This document shows positions 1 through 7,156 of a DNA stretch of 8,813 nt, piece by piece. Location of the stretch: contig DAHWTK010000069.1 of assembly GCA_027328825.1 (NCBI GenBank), positions 1 to 8,813 of the forward strand. The letters are read 5' to 3'. The notes under the pieces are model-generated. The model was given only the letters and a program-made list of their open reading frames with translations. It was not told where the DNA came from and made no database searches. This DNA comes from Nitrospirota bacterium. Lineage in GTDB: Bacteria > Nitrospirota > JACRHJ01. Each line of letters opens with the position of its first letter. The stretch's first letter is position 1. The translations under genes were made by a program, and so were the position numbers.

Positions 1-82
1 GATCTTATTGCATGAGTCTCGATTTATAATAGCCCATAACCCTCAAAAATTAGCATAACCACAGTGGTTTGTAAAGCTTTTT
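1..82. other. non-coding region downstream of truB
   Basis: I see no supportable gene in these bases. Read on the minus strand (downstream of truB), the only ATG is followed after one codon by a stop. The stretch is AT-rich and contains a short palindrome (57-69) and degenerate direct copies of a TAGCCCATAACC-like motif at 30-41 and 51-60, with a third copy at 84-95 inside the end of truB. Genes that often follow truB, such as rpsO or ribF, are not visible before the window ends. Confidence 0.6.
45..69 (-). terminator. weak hairpin after truB, possible terminator
   Basis: A perfect 13-nt palindrome AACCACAGTGGTT (57-69) lies 13 nt past the truB stop. As RNA it gives about a 5-bp stem with a 3-nt loop. 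A run of five U (45-49) follows only after 7 further nt, and the stem is short and not GC-rich. This is a poor intrinsic terminator at best. It may be an end-of-operon signal or may be chance. Confidence 0.25.
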
Positions 83-976
83 TTAGCCCAGAACCACCTT
101 TGGAAGATAAGGGTTCGCGGCGTCTTCTCCCGCCGGCATCCCAACAGCCAGAAGTATTCCGGATTCGTCCATAAGCCGGACGGGAATATCGCCACGGTAT
201 TCAGGAGGCGAAATAAAATCTACGCGCGACGGCGGCCTTCCGTGCCGGACGTCATCCGCGCCTCGCGAGGCCAGAACTATAGCCGGAAGACCTGGTAAAA
301 GCTTGTCCATTGGTATTATTTTGCCAAAGGCCTCTTCCGCCTGTGGCTTTGGCTCAAGCGCCAAGGCGTCTTCGACTCTATGTGTCCCTGCTGCCGTCCT
401 GCGAAGCCCGGAAAGATGCCCGCATGTGCCAAGCGCCGCGGAAATATCCCTTGCAAGCGAACGTATGTACGTGCCGCCTGAGCATACAACACGGATGGAA
501 AACCCGGCGCCGGAAACATCAAGGAGTTCAAGCGCATATATTACAACGCGCCTTGGCGGGGCCTGGACATCCAGTCCTTTCCTCGCCTGCCTGTACAGCG
601 GCTGGCCGTCTATCTTTATCGCGGAATAAGACGGTGGAACCTGTTCAATTTCGCCAATAAAGCGCGATAAAACCGCTTCCACCGCGTTTCTGTCGTGCGT
701 CGGCACGGGCAGTTCACGCACCGTCTTGCCTTCCGCGTCCAGCGTATCCGTCTCGCATCCGAGCTTTACTACGGCTTCATATTCTTTCTTGTCGCCGCCG
801 TAGAATTGAGCCAGCCTGGTAGCCCTGCCCAGGAGGACGAGAAGCAGGCCAGTCGCGGACGGGTCAAGCGTGCCGGTATGTCCGGCGCGTTTTTCTTTCA
901 GAAGCCTTCGCAGAAATAAAACGGCATCGTGGGATGTCCAGCCTGCCGGTTTGTCTATCAGTATGAGTCCATCCAT
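83..976 (-). CDS. truB: tRNA pseudouridine(55) synthase TruB
   Basis: The product isomerises U55 to pseudouridine in the T-psi-C loop of most tRNAs, acting alone in the cytoplasm. The 297-residue length is typical of the family. Visible TruB signatures are KPAGWTSHD (9-17), the catalytic-loop motif HTGTLDPSATG with the presumed nucleophile D38, the conserved Tyr in KKEYEA (Y66), PPSYSAIKIDGQPLYRQAR (114-132), and GGTYIRSLARDI (167-178). The last 60 or so residues resemble a small PUA-like RNA-binding tail. The ATG directly abuts the TGA of the upstream nrnA gene, so translation is probably coupled to it. No strong Shine-Dalgarno sequence is visible. It is the last gene of the visible operon. 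The function is secure from family knowledge; the coupling is inferred from the zero-base spacing. Confidence 0.97.
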   Translation of the reverse strand: MDGLILIDKPAGWTSHDAVLFLRRLLKEKRAGHTGTLDPSATGLLLVLLGRATRLAQFYGGDKKEYEAVVKLGCETDTLDAEGKTVRELPVPTHDRNAVEAVLSRFIGEIEQVPPSYSAIKIDGQPLYRQARKGLDVQAPPRRVVIYALELLDVSGAGFSIRVVCSGGTYIRSLARDISAALGTCGHLSGLRRTAAGTHRVEDALALEPKPQAEEAFGKIIPMDKLLPGLPAIVLASRGADDVRHGRPPSRVDFISPPEYRGDIPVRLMDESGILLAVGMPAGEDAANPYLPKVVLG

Positions 977-1948
977 TCAGGCGGGAAATCTTTTCATGTG
1001 CTCCATAACCCTTGGAAGCACGAAGTCCTTAGTTTTATCGATTGACATTTCCATGATTACCCCGGAGGCGTTGGGATGACCGCCCCCGCCGAAGCTTTCC
1101 GCAAGCGCCGAGACATCCACCCTTCCCTTGGAACGGAAGCTTATCTTTACCCTGTTAGGACCCGCCTCCCTGAAAAGCACGGCCATCTCGACACCTTTTA
1201 TGGCTCTGGGGTAGTTTATGAAGCCGTCAGTGTCCTCCGCCTTGGTGCCAGTCATGCGATAGAATTCTTCCTTCACCGTAACCCATGCCACAAGACCGTC
1301 GAGGCTTATTTCCATTTCCGCCAGGACGAGGCCAAGAAGCTTCATTCTGCCGAAGGACTTCGTTTCGTAGACGTTCTCGGCGACCTTCCATGTATCGACC
1401 CCATAGGATAGGAGTTTCGCGGATTTTGCGAGGGCGTCGATGTCCGTATTCGTATATCTGAACGAACCAGTATCGGTGAATATGCAAGTGTAGAGGTTTG
1501 TGGCGATGTCCTTGTCTATCGGGGCGTTCATGAAGAGGAGCAGGTCGTATACCATCTCGCCCGCCGCCGCCGCATCCGGGTTTATCCAGTAAACGCTTGC
1601 GGTTTTTGGGTTGGTGATATGGTGGTCGATATTTATAACCTTCAGGCCGGGGGCGTCTTTCAGTTTCAATCCCGTACGTTCCGGCTCGCAGTCCACCACA
1701 ACCAGCGCGTCGTATTGCTCGGCAATTTCGGTTCCCGTCTTTATCAGTTCGCTTCCTGGAAGAAATCGGAGGAATTCCGGAACAGGGTCGGCATTCAGGA
1801 GCGAGACCTTTTTCCCCATCTTCATCAGGGACAGGGCAAGACCGAGCTCGGAACCTATGGCGTCTCCCTCAGGGCTTATGTGGGTTGAAATAATTACGGA
1901 ATTAAGATTTTTAATTGCCTCGGCTACCGCCTCTATCCCGCCGGTCAT
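977..1948 (-). CDS. nrnA: DHH/DHHA1 phosphoesterase, NrnA-type oligoribonuclease/pAp phosphatase
   Basis: Family members are bimetal (usually Mn2+) enzymes that degrade nanoRNAs (2-5 nt) and often dephosphorylate pAp to AMP. At 323 residues it has the full two-domain layout. The DHH domain carries motif I HISPEGDAIGS (23-33), VVVDCEPERTG with D86 (83-93), the DHH signature NIDHH (106-110), and FTDTGSFRYTNT with D159 (157-168). The C-terminal DHHA1 substrate-binding domain carries RSKGRVDVSALAESF and GGGGHPNASG (287-296). Motif I has Glu27 where many members have Asp. The ATG overlaps the rbfA stop as ATGA, a classic coupling arrangement, and the gene ends directly at the truB start. The position between rbfA and truB is the usual one for this family. 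The precise substrate (nanoRNA, pAp or cyclic dinucleotide products) cannot be read from the sequence. Confidence 0.92.
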   Translation of the reverse strand: MTGGIEAVAEAIKNLNSVIISTHISPEGDAIGSELGLALSLMKMGKKVSLLNADPVPEFLRFLPGSELIKTGTEIAEQYDALVVVDCEPERTGLKLKDAPGLKVINIDHHITNPKTASVYWINPDAAAAGEMVYDLLLFMNAPIDKDIATNLYTCIFTDTGSFRYTNTDIDALAKSAKLLSYGVDTWKVAENVYETKSFGRMKLLGLVLAEMEISLDGLVAWVTVKEEFYRMTGTKAEDTDGFINYPRAIKGVEMAVLFREAGPNRVKISFRSKGRVDVSALAESFGGGGHPNASGVIMEMSIDKTKDFVLPRVMEHMKRFPA

Positions 1949-2319
1949 TCAATATCCCCCTTGTCGTCTTTTATATCCAGGCTGCGAAGAATATCAAGCG
2001 TCTTCGCGCCTTTTTCTATGGATTCGTCCAGCTTGAAGGAAAGTTCCGGCGCGGTGCGAAGCCTGAGCCTGTGCCCCAACTCGCCACGCATGAAATGGCT
2101 CCCGCTTTTAAGGCCCTTCAGGGCCTCCTTCTTCCGCGCCTCGTCGCCTATAAGGCTGACGAATACCGTCGCATATTTAAGGTCGTCGCTCAGTTTCACC
2201 CGTGTGATGGTGACGAACCCGATGCGAGGGTCTTTTGTTTTCCTTAGCAGGATATCGGAAAGTTCCGCGCGTATCTGTTCGCTCACTCTATCGGAGCGCT
2301 TGTAATCGTGTGGTTTCAA
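1945..2319 (-). CDS. rbfA: 30S ribosome-binding factor RbfA
   Basis: RbfA is a small KH-fold protein that binds immature 30S subunits near the 5' helix of 16S rRNA and is needed for late maturation and cold adaptation. The 124-residue product shows the family signature: RSDRVSEQIRAELSDIL (9-25), KDPRIGFVTITRVKLS (29-44), DLKYATVFVS (46-55), and the C-terminal LRLRTAPELSFKLDESIEKG. The start is a TTG: the ylxP stop TAG is in the same frame two codons upstream, so no earlier start is possible, and the next in-frame candidates would delete conserved residues. No convincing Shine-Dalgarno sequence precedes the TTG, which suggests coupling to ylxP, whose stop lies 6 nt before it. The end overlaps the nrnA start by 4 nt. 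Confidence 0.95.
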   Translation of the reverse strand: MKPHDYKRSDRVSEQIRAELSDILLRKTKDPRIGFVTITRVKLSDDLKYATVFVSLIGDEARKKEALKGLKSGSHFMRGELGHRLRLRTAPELSFKLDESIEKGAKTLDILRSLDIKDDKGDIE

Positions 2320-2325
2320 TCGATT

Positions 2326-2607
2326 CTACAGTATCTCTATTTGGTAATCTATCAGTTCGACGCCGGTATTGGAGCGAATCATGTCCACGACCTTGTTAAG
2401 GACGTCGGCGGTAAACGCCTTCTCGCCAGACACGCAGGCGACTCCGAGCGTCGCTCTCTGCCAGAGTTCCTGGTTGTCAACTTCGGCGACGGATACGTTG
2501 AACCTGCTTCGTATCCTGTCCTTCAGGCCCTTTACGACGCTCCGCTTGCTCTTGAGTGAGCCTGTGTCATACACGACCAGTTCGACTGTCAGTATGCCTA
2601 CAAACAT
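2326..2607 (-). CDS. ylxP: YlxP-like DUF503 protein
   Basis: This 93-residue protein matches the DUF503/YlxP family, a small alpha/beta protein found next to infB and rbfA in many bacteria. The recognisable core is VGILTVELVVYDTGSLKSKR (3-22), then a helix ending in RFNVSVAEVDNQELWQRATLG and a second helix leading to IDYQIEIL. No enzymatic motif is visible. Its biochemical role is not established; the constant company of infB and rbfA points to ribosome assembly or translation. The ATG sits 3 nt after the infB stop (TAA CGT ATG) and no good Shine-Dalgarno sequence is seen, so coupled translation is likely. It ends with TAG, in frame with the following rbfA. Confidence 0.9.
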   Translation of the reverse strand: MFVGILTVELVVYDTGSLKSKRSVVKGLKDRIRSRFNVSVAEVDNQELWQRATLGVACVSGEKAFTADVLNKVVDMIRSNTGVELIDYQIEIL

Positions 2608-2610
2608 ACG

Positions 2611-5400
2611 TTACAGCTTGGCCGCAAGCTTCTCCACGTCGTAGGCCTCGATTATATCTCCGACCTTTATGTCGTTGAAGTTCTCGATGCCTATGCCGCA
2701 TTCGTATCCAGTCTGAACCTCGCGCACGTCTTCCTTGAAACGCTTCAGGGATGACAGCTTCCCTTCGTATACGACGACATTGTCCCGTAGCACGCGCACA
2801 CCTGCGCTGCCGCGCGTTATGATCCCGTCCAGTACGTATGAACCGGCAATAACGCCTATTTTCGGCACGCTGAAAGTCTGTCGCACTTCCGCGCGTCCAA
2901 GGACTTTTTCCTTCAGTGTCGGCTCAAGCAGGCCTTCCATAGCCTGTTTCACTTCTTCTATCGCGTTGTAGATTATGTTGTAGAGCCGGAGATCGACTCC
3001 CTCGGACTCCGCAAGCTGCGAGGCCTTGGGTTCGGGACGAATGTTAAAGCCGATTATTATGGCGTTGGACGCCGAGGCCAGCATGATGTCCGACTCCGTA
3101 ATCGCGCCGACGGAGCCGTGTATTACGTTTAATTTGACCGCCTCCGTGGAGAGTTTTGAAAGCGACTCCGATACCGCCTCCACGGAACCCTGCACGTCGG
3201 CCTTTATTATGATATTGAGCTCCTTGACCTCGCCCTTCTGTATCTGCGAGAAAAGGTCGTCCAGAGTAATCCTTTTCCTCTGGGCAAGCTCCACCTCCCT
3301 CTGTTTCTGCATCCTCGACTGGGCGACCTGCCGGGCCTTCTTTTCGTCTTCCATAACCACGAAAGAATCCCCGGCCTGCGGAACTCCGGAGAGTCCTATA
3401 ACCTCCACGGGATAAGACGGCGTAGCCTCTTTCTCTTTTCTGCCTTTGTCGTTAAGGAGCATCCTTATGCGCCCGTAGTGCTGGCCGGTAACAAAGACGT
3501 CTCCGGGCTTGATGGTCCCGGAAGAGACAAGCACCGTCGCCACCGGACCGCGCCCCTTGTCCAGCTTCGCCTCGATTATCGTGCCGCGGCCAAGCTTGTT
3601 AGGATTGGCCTTAAGTTCCATAACCTCGGCCTGGAGGAGTATCATTTCGAGGAGGTTTTCAAGGCCTATGCGCTTTTTGGCGGAGACGGGCACGAAAATT
3701 ACATCGCCGCCCCACTCCTCCGGCACAAGGCCCTGGTCGGAAAGCTCTCTCTTCACCCTGTCCTGGTCCGCCTCCGGCTTATCTATCTTGTTTATCGCCA
3801 CTATTATTGGAACCTTGGCCGCCCGCGAGTGGTTAATGGCTTCGAGTGTCTGCGGACGGACGCCGTCTTCCGCGGCAACCACGAGAATGACTATATCCGT
3901 CACCTGAGCGCCTCTAGCGCGCATTGCAGTAAAAGCCTCGTGTCCAGGCGTATCGAGGAAGACTATGTCCTTTTCCTTGAGGCGCACCCTGTATGCGCCT
4001 ATGTGCTGCGTAATGCCACCGGCCTCTTCCTGCGTAACGTTAGTCTGGCGTATGGCGTCGAGGAGCGAGGTCTTGCCGTGGTCAACATGGCCCATGATGG
4101 TTACGACCGGCGGGCGGAATTTCAGGTCCTCCGGGCGGTCCTGTCCTTCTTCGACAAAAGCCTCCTCGTCCGTTATTGGCGTAACGTCAACCTTCAGGCC
4201 GTACTGGTCTGCCAGGAGTATTGCAGCATCGGTATCGATGGGGTTGTTAATCGTGGCCATCAGGCCCATTTCAAAGAGCTTTTTTATTATGTCGCCGGAC
4301 TTTACGCCTATCTTGTCTGCGAAGTCCTTTACCGTGATGCCCTCCGTAATCCTGATTGCTTTTTTCCTGGCTACCGTGGAGGCGATATCCTCGACCGGCG
4401 CCGGCGCTGCTGGAGCCTGCGTCCTCTGGCCTCTGAACTCCTGTTTCTGGCCTTTCTTCCTGGAGCCTCTGAATTCCTGCCACTTCTGCGGCGCCTGCTC
4501 TTTCTTCGGAAAAGCTGCATCCTGGCCGGCAGGCTTTTTCTTGACGGTCTGGAGGCGGTTCTTCAGCTTTGATGATATGGACGGGAGTTTATCGACACCA
4601 TCCAGAACCTCCAGTTCAGTCCTGGCGGGCTTTGGCCCTTTGGGTTTCTTCGGCTTTGCAAAAGCTTCTTTTGAAGCCTGCTCCCTGGAAGCCTGAGGTT
4701 TTGGAGGCAGGGTTCCCTCCTTCTTCTTTATGTTTTCCGCCGCGAGCCTCTCAAGCATTTCCTTGGAGACCGCCGGTTTCGGGGCTTCTTCCGGCATCGG
4801 CTCGGTTTTGCGCGGCTCTTGGACGGCGGCTTCCCCGGTTGCGGTCATGGACGCAGCGGCAGGCTCAGAAACCGGGACTTCGGGGGCCGGCTCTTCCGGA
4901 ACCGCCGGCGCGTGCGAGGCGGCTTCAATCTTTTCTTCCTCCGGCAGATGCTCCGGAGCCTTTGCCTCAATCTTCGGTTTTACGATCTCGGCAGTTCCCG
5001 CGGCTGGCCCTGTAGCCACAGCGGTGGCCTTGTGGTGGAAGAAACCGAAACGCGATTTCTGCGCCGGTTTCTCTTTTTCCAGCTTTTCAACTTTTTTGGC
5101 AGCCGCAGGCCTGACACCTTCCGGCTCCGGCGCCTGGGGGGCCGATTTTATTCTGACGGCGCCTGAAGGCTTTACTCCAAGCTTCAATACTTCCGGCTTG
5201 ACCGGCTTTTCCTTGGGCTTCCCGAACTTTTCCCGGATAAACCGCGCGTGCTCGTCATCCAGGCCTGAAGAGGGAGTCTTGTCGTTAAGCCCAATTTTTT
5301 TAAGCTCGACGAGGATGTCCTGGATTAGCTGCTTGTAAGCATCCGGGTTATTATCGACATCCAATTCCTTTGCGAGCTCGTAGACTCTCGGTTTTGCCAT
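2611..5400 (-). CDS. infB: translation initiation factor IF-2
   Basis: This GTPase brings fMet-tRNA to the 30S subunit and promotes 50S joining. Counting 929 residues from the ATG, the order is: an N-terminal IF2_N domain (about 1-60, beginning MAKPRVYELAKELDV), a long low-complexity linker rich in Ala, Pro, Glu and Lys (about 62-341), a second IF2_N-like domain (about 346-405), then the G domain with G1 GHVDHGKT (437-444), G3 DTPGHE (483-488), G4 NKID (537-540) and G5 SAK (573-575), followed by domains II, III and the fMet-tRNA-binding C2 domain ending VEKLAAKL. All GTPase motifs are intact. A GTG at 5412 opens the same frame, but the ATG at 5400 gives the family-typical N-terminus and has the better ribosome-binding site. 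The N-domain seems to carry an insertion after KELDV. Confidence 0.97.
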   Translation of the reverse strand: MAKPRVYELAKELDVDNNPDAYKQLIQDILVELKKIGLNDKTPSSGLDDEHARFIREKFGKPKEKPVKPEVLKLGVKPSGAVRIKSAPQAPEPEGVRPAAAKKVEKLEKEKPAQKSRFGFFHHKATAVATGPAAGTAEIVKPKIEAKAPEHLPEEEKIEAASHAPAVPEEPAPEVPVSEPAAASMTATGEAAVQEPRKTEPMPEEAPKPAVSKEMLERLAAENIKKKEGTLPPKPQASREQASKEAFAKPKKPKGPKPARTELEVLDGVDKLPSISSKLKNRLQTVKKKPAGQDAAFPKKEQAPQKWQEFRGSRKKGQKQEFRGQRTQAPAAPAPVEDIASTVARKKAIRITEGITVKDFADKIGVKSGDIIKKLFEMGLMATINNPIDTDAAILLADQYGLKVDVTPITDEEAFVEEGQDRPEDLKFRPPVVTIMGHVDHGKTSLLDAIRQTNVTQEEAGGITQHIGAYRVRLKEKDIVFLDTPGHEAFTAMRARGAQVTDIVILVVAAEDGVRPQTLEAINHSRAAKVPIIVAINKIDKPEADQDRVKRELSDQGLVPEEWGGDVIFVPVSAKKRIGLENLLEMILLQAEVMELKANPNKLGRGTIIEAKLDKGRGPVATVLVSSGTIKPGDVFVTGQHYGRIRMLLNDKGRKEKEATPSYPVEVIGLSGVPQAGDSFVVMEDEKKARQVAQSRMQKQREVELAQRKRITLDDLFSQIQKGEVKELNIIIKADVQGSVEAVSESLSKLSTEAVKLNVIHGSVGAITESDIMLASASNAIIIGFNIRPEPKASQLAESEGVDLRLYNIIYNAIEEVKQAMEGLLEPTLKEKVLGRAEVRQTFSVPKIGVIAGSYVLDGIITRGSAGVRVLRDNVVVYEGKLSSLKRFKEDVREVQTGYECGIGIENFNDIKVGDIIEAYDVEKLAAKL

Positions 5401-5408
5401 TTGTAAAA

Positions 5409-5417
5409 TCACCCCCT
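5409..5417 (-). promoter_or_regulatory. Shine-Dalgarno of infB overlapping the ylxR stop
   Basis: On the minus strand the bases read AGGGGGTGA, one mismatch from the extended consensus AGGAGGTGA. The last three bases are the TGA stop of the upstream gene. The ATG of infB follows after 8 nt. The in-frame GTG at 5412 lies inside this element and is too close to use it, which is why the ATG was chosen as start. Confidence 0.65.
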
Positions 5418-5993
5418 GCTGACTTTTAGAAGAAGCGCCATCTCCCTCGCAAGAGAATGCGAGAGTTCGGACGGCTTCACGTAAATTATCCCGACCGGCT
5501 CAGGAGCGCCTATGACAGCGCCGAGAGCCTCTTTGTCTGAGAAATTATATATCAGAACGTCCCCGTTTATTTTTTCCAGAAGCCTCCTTCGGCTGTTTTC
5601 GGCCAGGTCGTCTGAAACCACCATTACGCCGCCGGGTGTTTTCCTTACAGCGCCAAGCGCCGCGTCGAAGCCATATTCCGCCAGGCCCGCCTTCCTCGCC
5701 ATGCCGAGCAGGGCCGAAACCTTCCTTCTTATTTTCGCCGAAAGTTCTTCATAGAAGGCTTCCCTGTCCGGTGTTTCGACGCTTCGTTTCAGGGCCCGCG
5801 AAAGCGCTCCTCCGCCCGGCCTCAGAAACCTGTCTATACACTCGTTTTCCGGACATATATAAGCTCCCCTGCCCGGAAGTTTTTCGGTGTAATCGATTAT
5901 GACTCCCGCCGGAGAATCGGTCATTCTGATCAGTTCTCCCTTTCTACCCTTCCTGCGGCAGACTATGCAAGTTCTTTCAGGCTGCGCCTTCAT
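5409..5993 (-). CDS. ylxR: YlxR (DUF448) fused to an L7Ae/YlxQ-like domain
   Basis: Two domains that are separate genes (ylxR and ylxQ) between nusA and infB in Bacillus appear here as one 194-residue protein. Residues 1 to about 75 are YlxR: RTCIVCRRKGRKGELIR (7-23) and the hallmark GRGAYIC (41-47), with four cysteines (C9, C12, C47, C52) arranged as two pairs. Residues about 88-190 resemble the L7Ae/L30e fold of YlxQ: VSALLGMARKAGLAEYGFDA, then VMVVSDDLAENSRRRLLEKI, ending SLAREMALLL. YlxR is nucleic-acid binding and L7Ae proteins bind kink-turn RNA; the joint role is unknown. The reading frame is open 18 codons further upstream inside nusA, but the arginine-rich extension is spurious. The ATG at 5993 gives the family start and a 17-nt overlap with nusA, implying coupling. 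Similar fusions are known in other Gram-negative lineages. Confidence 0.9.
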   Translation of the reverse strand: MKAQPERTCIVCRRKGRKGELIRMTDSPAGVIIDYTEKLPGRGAYICPENECIDRFLRPGGGALSRALKRSVETPDREAFYEELSAKIRRKVSALLGMARKAGLAEYGFDAALGAVRKTPGGVMVVSDDLAENSRRRLLEKINGDVLIYNFSDKEALGAVIGAPEPVGIIYVKPSELSHSLAREMALLLKVSRG

Positions 5994-7143
5994 CGCCCGT
6001 TTCCGGGGCGTCCGCCGAACTGGCGTCCGCCGCCTGCGCCTCCTCAAGGAGCTTGGACTCGCGGGCTATCGCCTCTTCTATCTCCTTCTCCCTGTCCTTC
6101 TGGGTCATCTTGTCGTATTCAGACTCTGAGTATATGTCTATCTTCCAGCCGGTAAGCTTCGCAGCAAGGCGCACGTTCTGCCCCTTCTTGCCTATCGCAA
6201 GGGAGAGCTGCGTATCCGAAACTATGACAAGCGCAGACTTTTCTTCCTCGTCCACGGCGACTTTTTCGACAGTCGCGGGAGAGAGCGCTTTACTTATGAA
6301 TTGTATTGGGTCTTCCGTCCACGGGATAATGTCTATCTTTTCGCCACGCAGTTCCCGGACGACAGCCTGAACACGCGAGCCTTTCATACCCACACATGCG
6401 CCGACAGGGTCAACGGCGGAATCCTTCGAGTAGACCGCAATCTTCGTCCTGTCTCCGGCTTCGCGCACCGCGCCTTTAATTTCCACTATCTTCTCGTAAA
6501 TCTCCGGAACTTCCATCTCGAAGAGCCTCGACACAAGCTCCGGGTTGCTCCGGGAAAGTACTATCTGCGGCCCTTTGTTGGTCGTTCGGACATCGAGCAG
6601 GTACGCGCGCACCCTGTCTCCCTGCTTGTAGCTCTCTCTGGGAGCCTGCTCGCGCACCGGCAGGACCGCCTCCGTCTTGCCGATGTCTATGATATAATTT
6701 CCCTTCTCCTGGCGCATGACTATGCCGTTTACGAGGTCGCCTATGCGGCCCGAGTATTCGTTTACGATGATGTCGCGCTCGGCTTCTTTTACGCGCTGCA
6801 CTATGACCTGCTTTGCGGTCTGGGCGGCTATGCGTCCGTAGCCCTCGAAGTCCTGGAGTATATCCACTTCTCCGCCGATTTCCGCAGACGGGTCTAAGTC
6901 TTTCGCCTCTTCGAGCGTCATCTGGTTCCCCGGATTTTCCACCTCTTCCACCACCTGATAAATCAGGTGAATGGAGATACTTCCGTTTTTAGGATTCACT
7001 TTTACCTTTATATTTTCGTTCTCCGGGAACTTCTTCCTTGCCGCGGAGACCAGGGCGGACTCCACCGCCTCAAGGAGCACGTCTTTCGATATGCCCTTCT
7101 CCTTGCAGATCTGGTCTATTACGGTAATCAGCTCGTGATTCAT
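5977..7143 (-). CDS. nusA: transcription termination/antitermination factor NusA
   Basis: NusA binds RNA polymerase and nascent RNA, stimulating pausing and intrinsic termination and supporting antitermination complexes. The 388-residue protein has the N-terminal RNAP-binding domain (about 1-125), an S1 domain (about 132-200, GDLVNGIVMRQEKGNYIIDI and QIVLSRSNPELV), KH1 with GACVGMKGSRVQAVVREL (248-265), and KH2 with LSLAIGKKGQNVRLAAKLTG (313-332). After KH2 there is only a charged, Glu/Ala-rich tail of about 50 residues. The two acidic repeats that extend the E. coli protein to 495 residues are absent, as in Bacillus. The ATG follows a strong Shine-Dalgarno sequence. The gene overlaps the downstream YlxR fusion by 17 nt. 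NusA is known to regulate its own operon in E. coli, which is relevant to the terminator-like leader element at 7673-7704. Confidence 0.97.
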   Translation of the reverse strand: MNHELITVIDQICKEKGISKDVLLEAVESALVSAARKKFPENENIKVKVNPKNGSISIHLIYQVVEEVENPGNQMTLEEAKDLDPSAEIGGEVDILQDFEGYGRIAAQTAKQVIVQRVKEAERDIIVNEYSGRIGDLVNGIVMRQEKGNYIIDIGKTEAVLPVREQAPRESYKQGDRVRAYLLDVRTTNKGPQIVLSRSNPELVSRLFEMEVPEIYEKIVEIKGAVREAGDRTKIAVYSKDSAVDPVGACVGMKGSRVQAVVRELRGEKIDIIPWTEDPIQFISKALSPATVEKVAVDEEEKSALVIVSDTQLSLAIGKKGQNVRLAAKLTGWKIDIYSESEYDKMTQKDREKEIEEAIARESKLLEEAQAADASSADAPETGDEGAA

Positions 7144-7150
7144 CGAAAAA

Positions 7151-7156
7151 TCCTCC
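7151..7156 (-). promoter_or_regulatory. strong Shine-Dalgarno of nusA at the rimP stop
   Basis: The minus strand reads TAGGAGGATTTTTCGATG: the rimP stop TAG runs into GGAGGA, 7 nt before the nusA ATG. This is the best ribosome-binding site in the window. It shows that the organism uses canonical anti-Shine-Dalgarno pairing, and that nusA can be initiated strongly on its own while also being coupled to rimP. Confidence 0.85.

Noticed and set aside
1..45. A minus-strand promoter (TATTATAAAT near 21-30) for a gene to the left.
   Set aside because: The AT-rich hexamer has no properly spaced -35 and the downstream context is outside the window.
3478..4572. A 364-codon plus-strand open frame opposite infB, and several other long plus-strand frames across the operon.
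   Set aside because: They lie antisense to highly conserved infB domains, have no recognisable family features and no ribosome-binding site. They are what GC-biased third positions produce opposite a real gene.
5401..5412. GTG at 5412 as the infB start, giving a GTGA overlap with the upstream gene.
   Set aside because: It lies within the Shine-Dalgarno sequence itself, while the ATG at 5400 has reasonable spacing and yields the canonical MAKPRVYELAKEL N-terminus. It cannot be wholly excluded.
5994..6047. An arginine-rich N-terminal extension of the YlxR fusion (MRRRRRRTP...).
   Set aside because: It is the shadow of the nusA 3' end in another frame. The ATG at 5993 gives the normal YlxR start.
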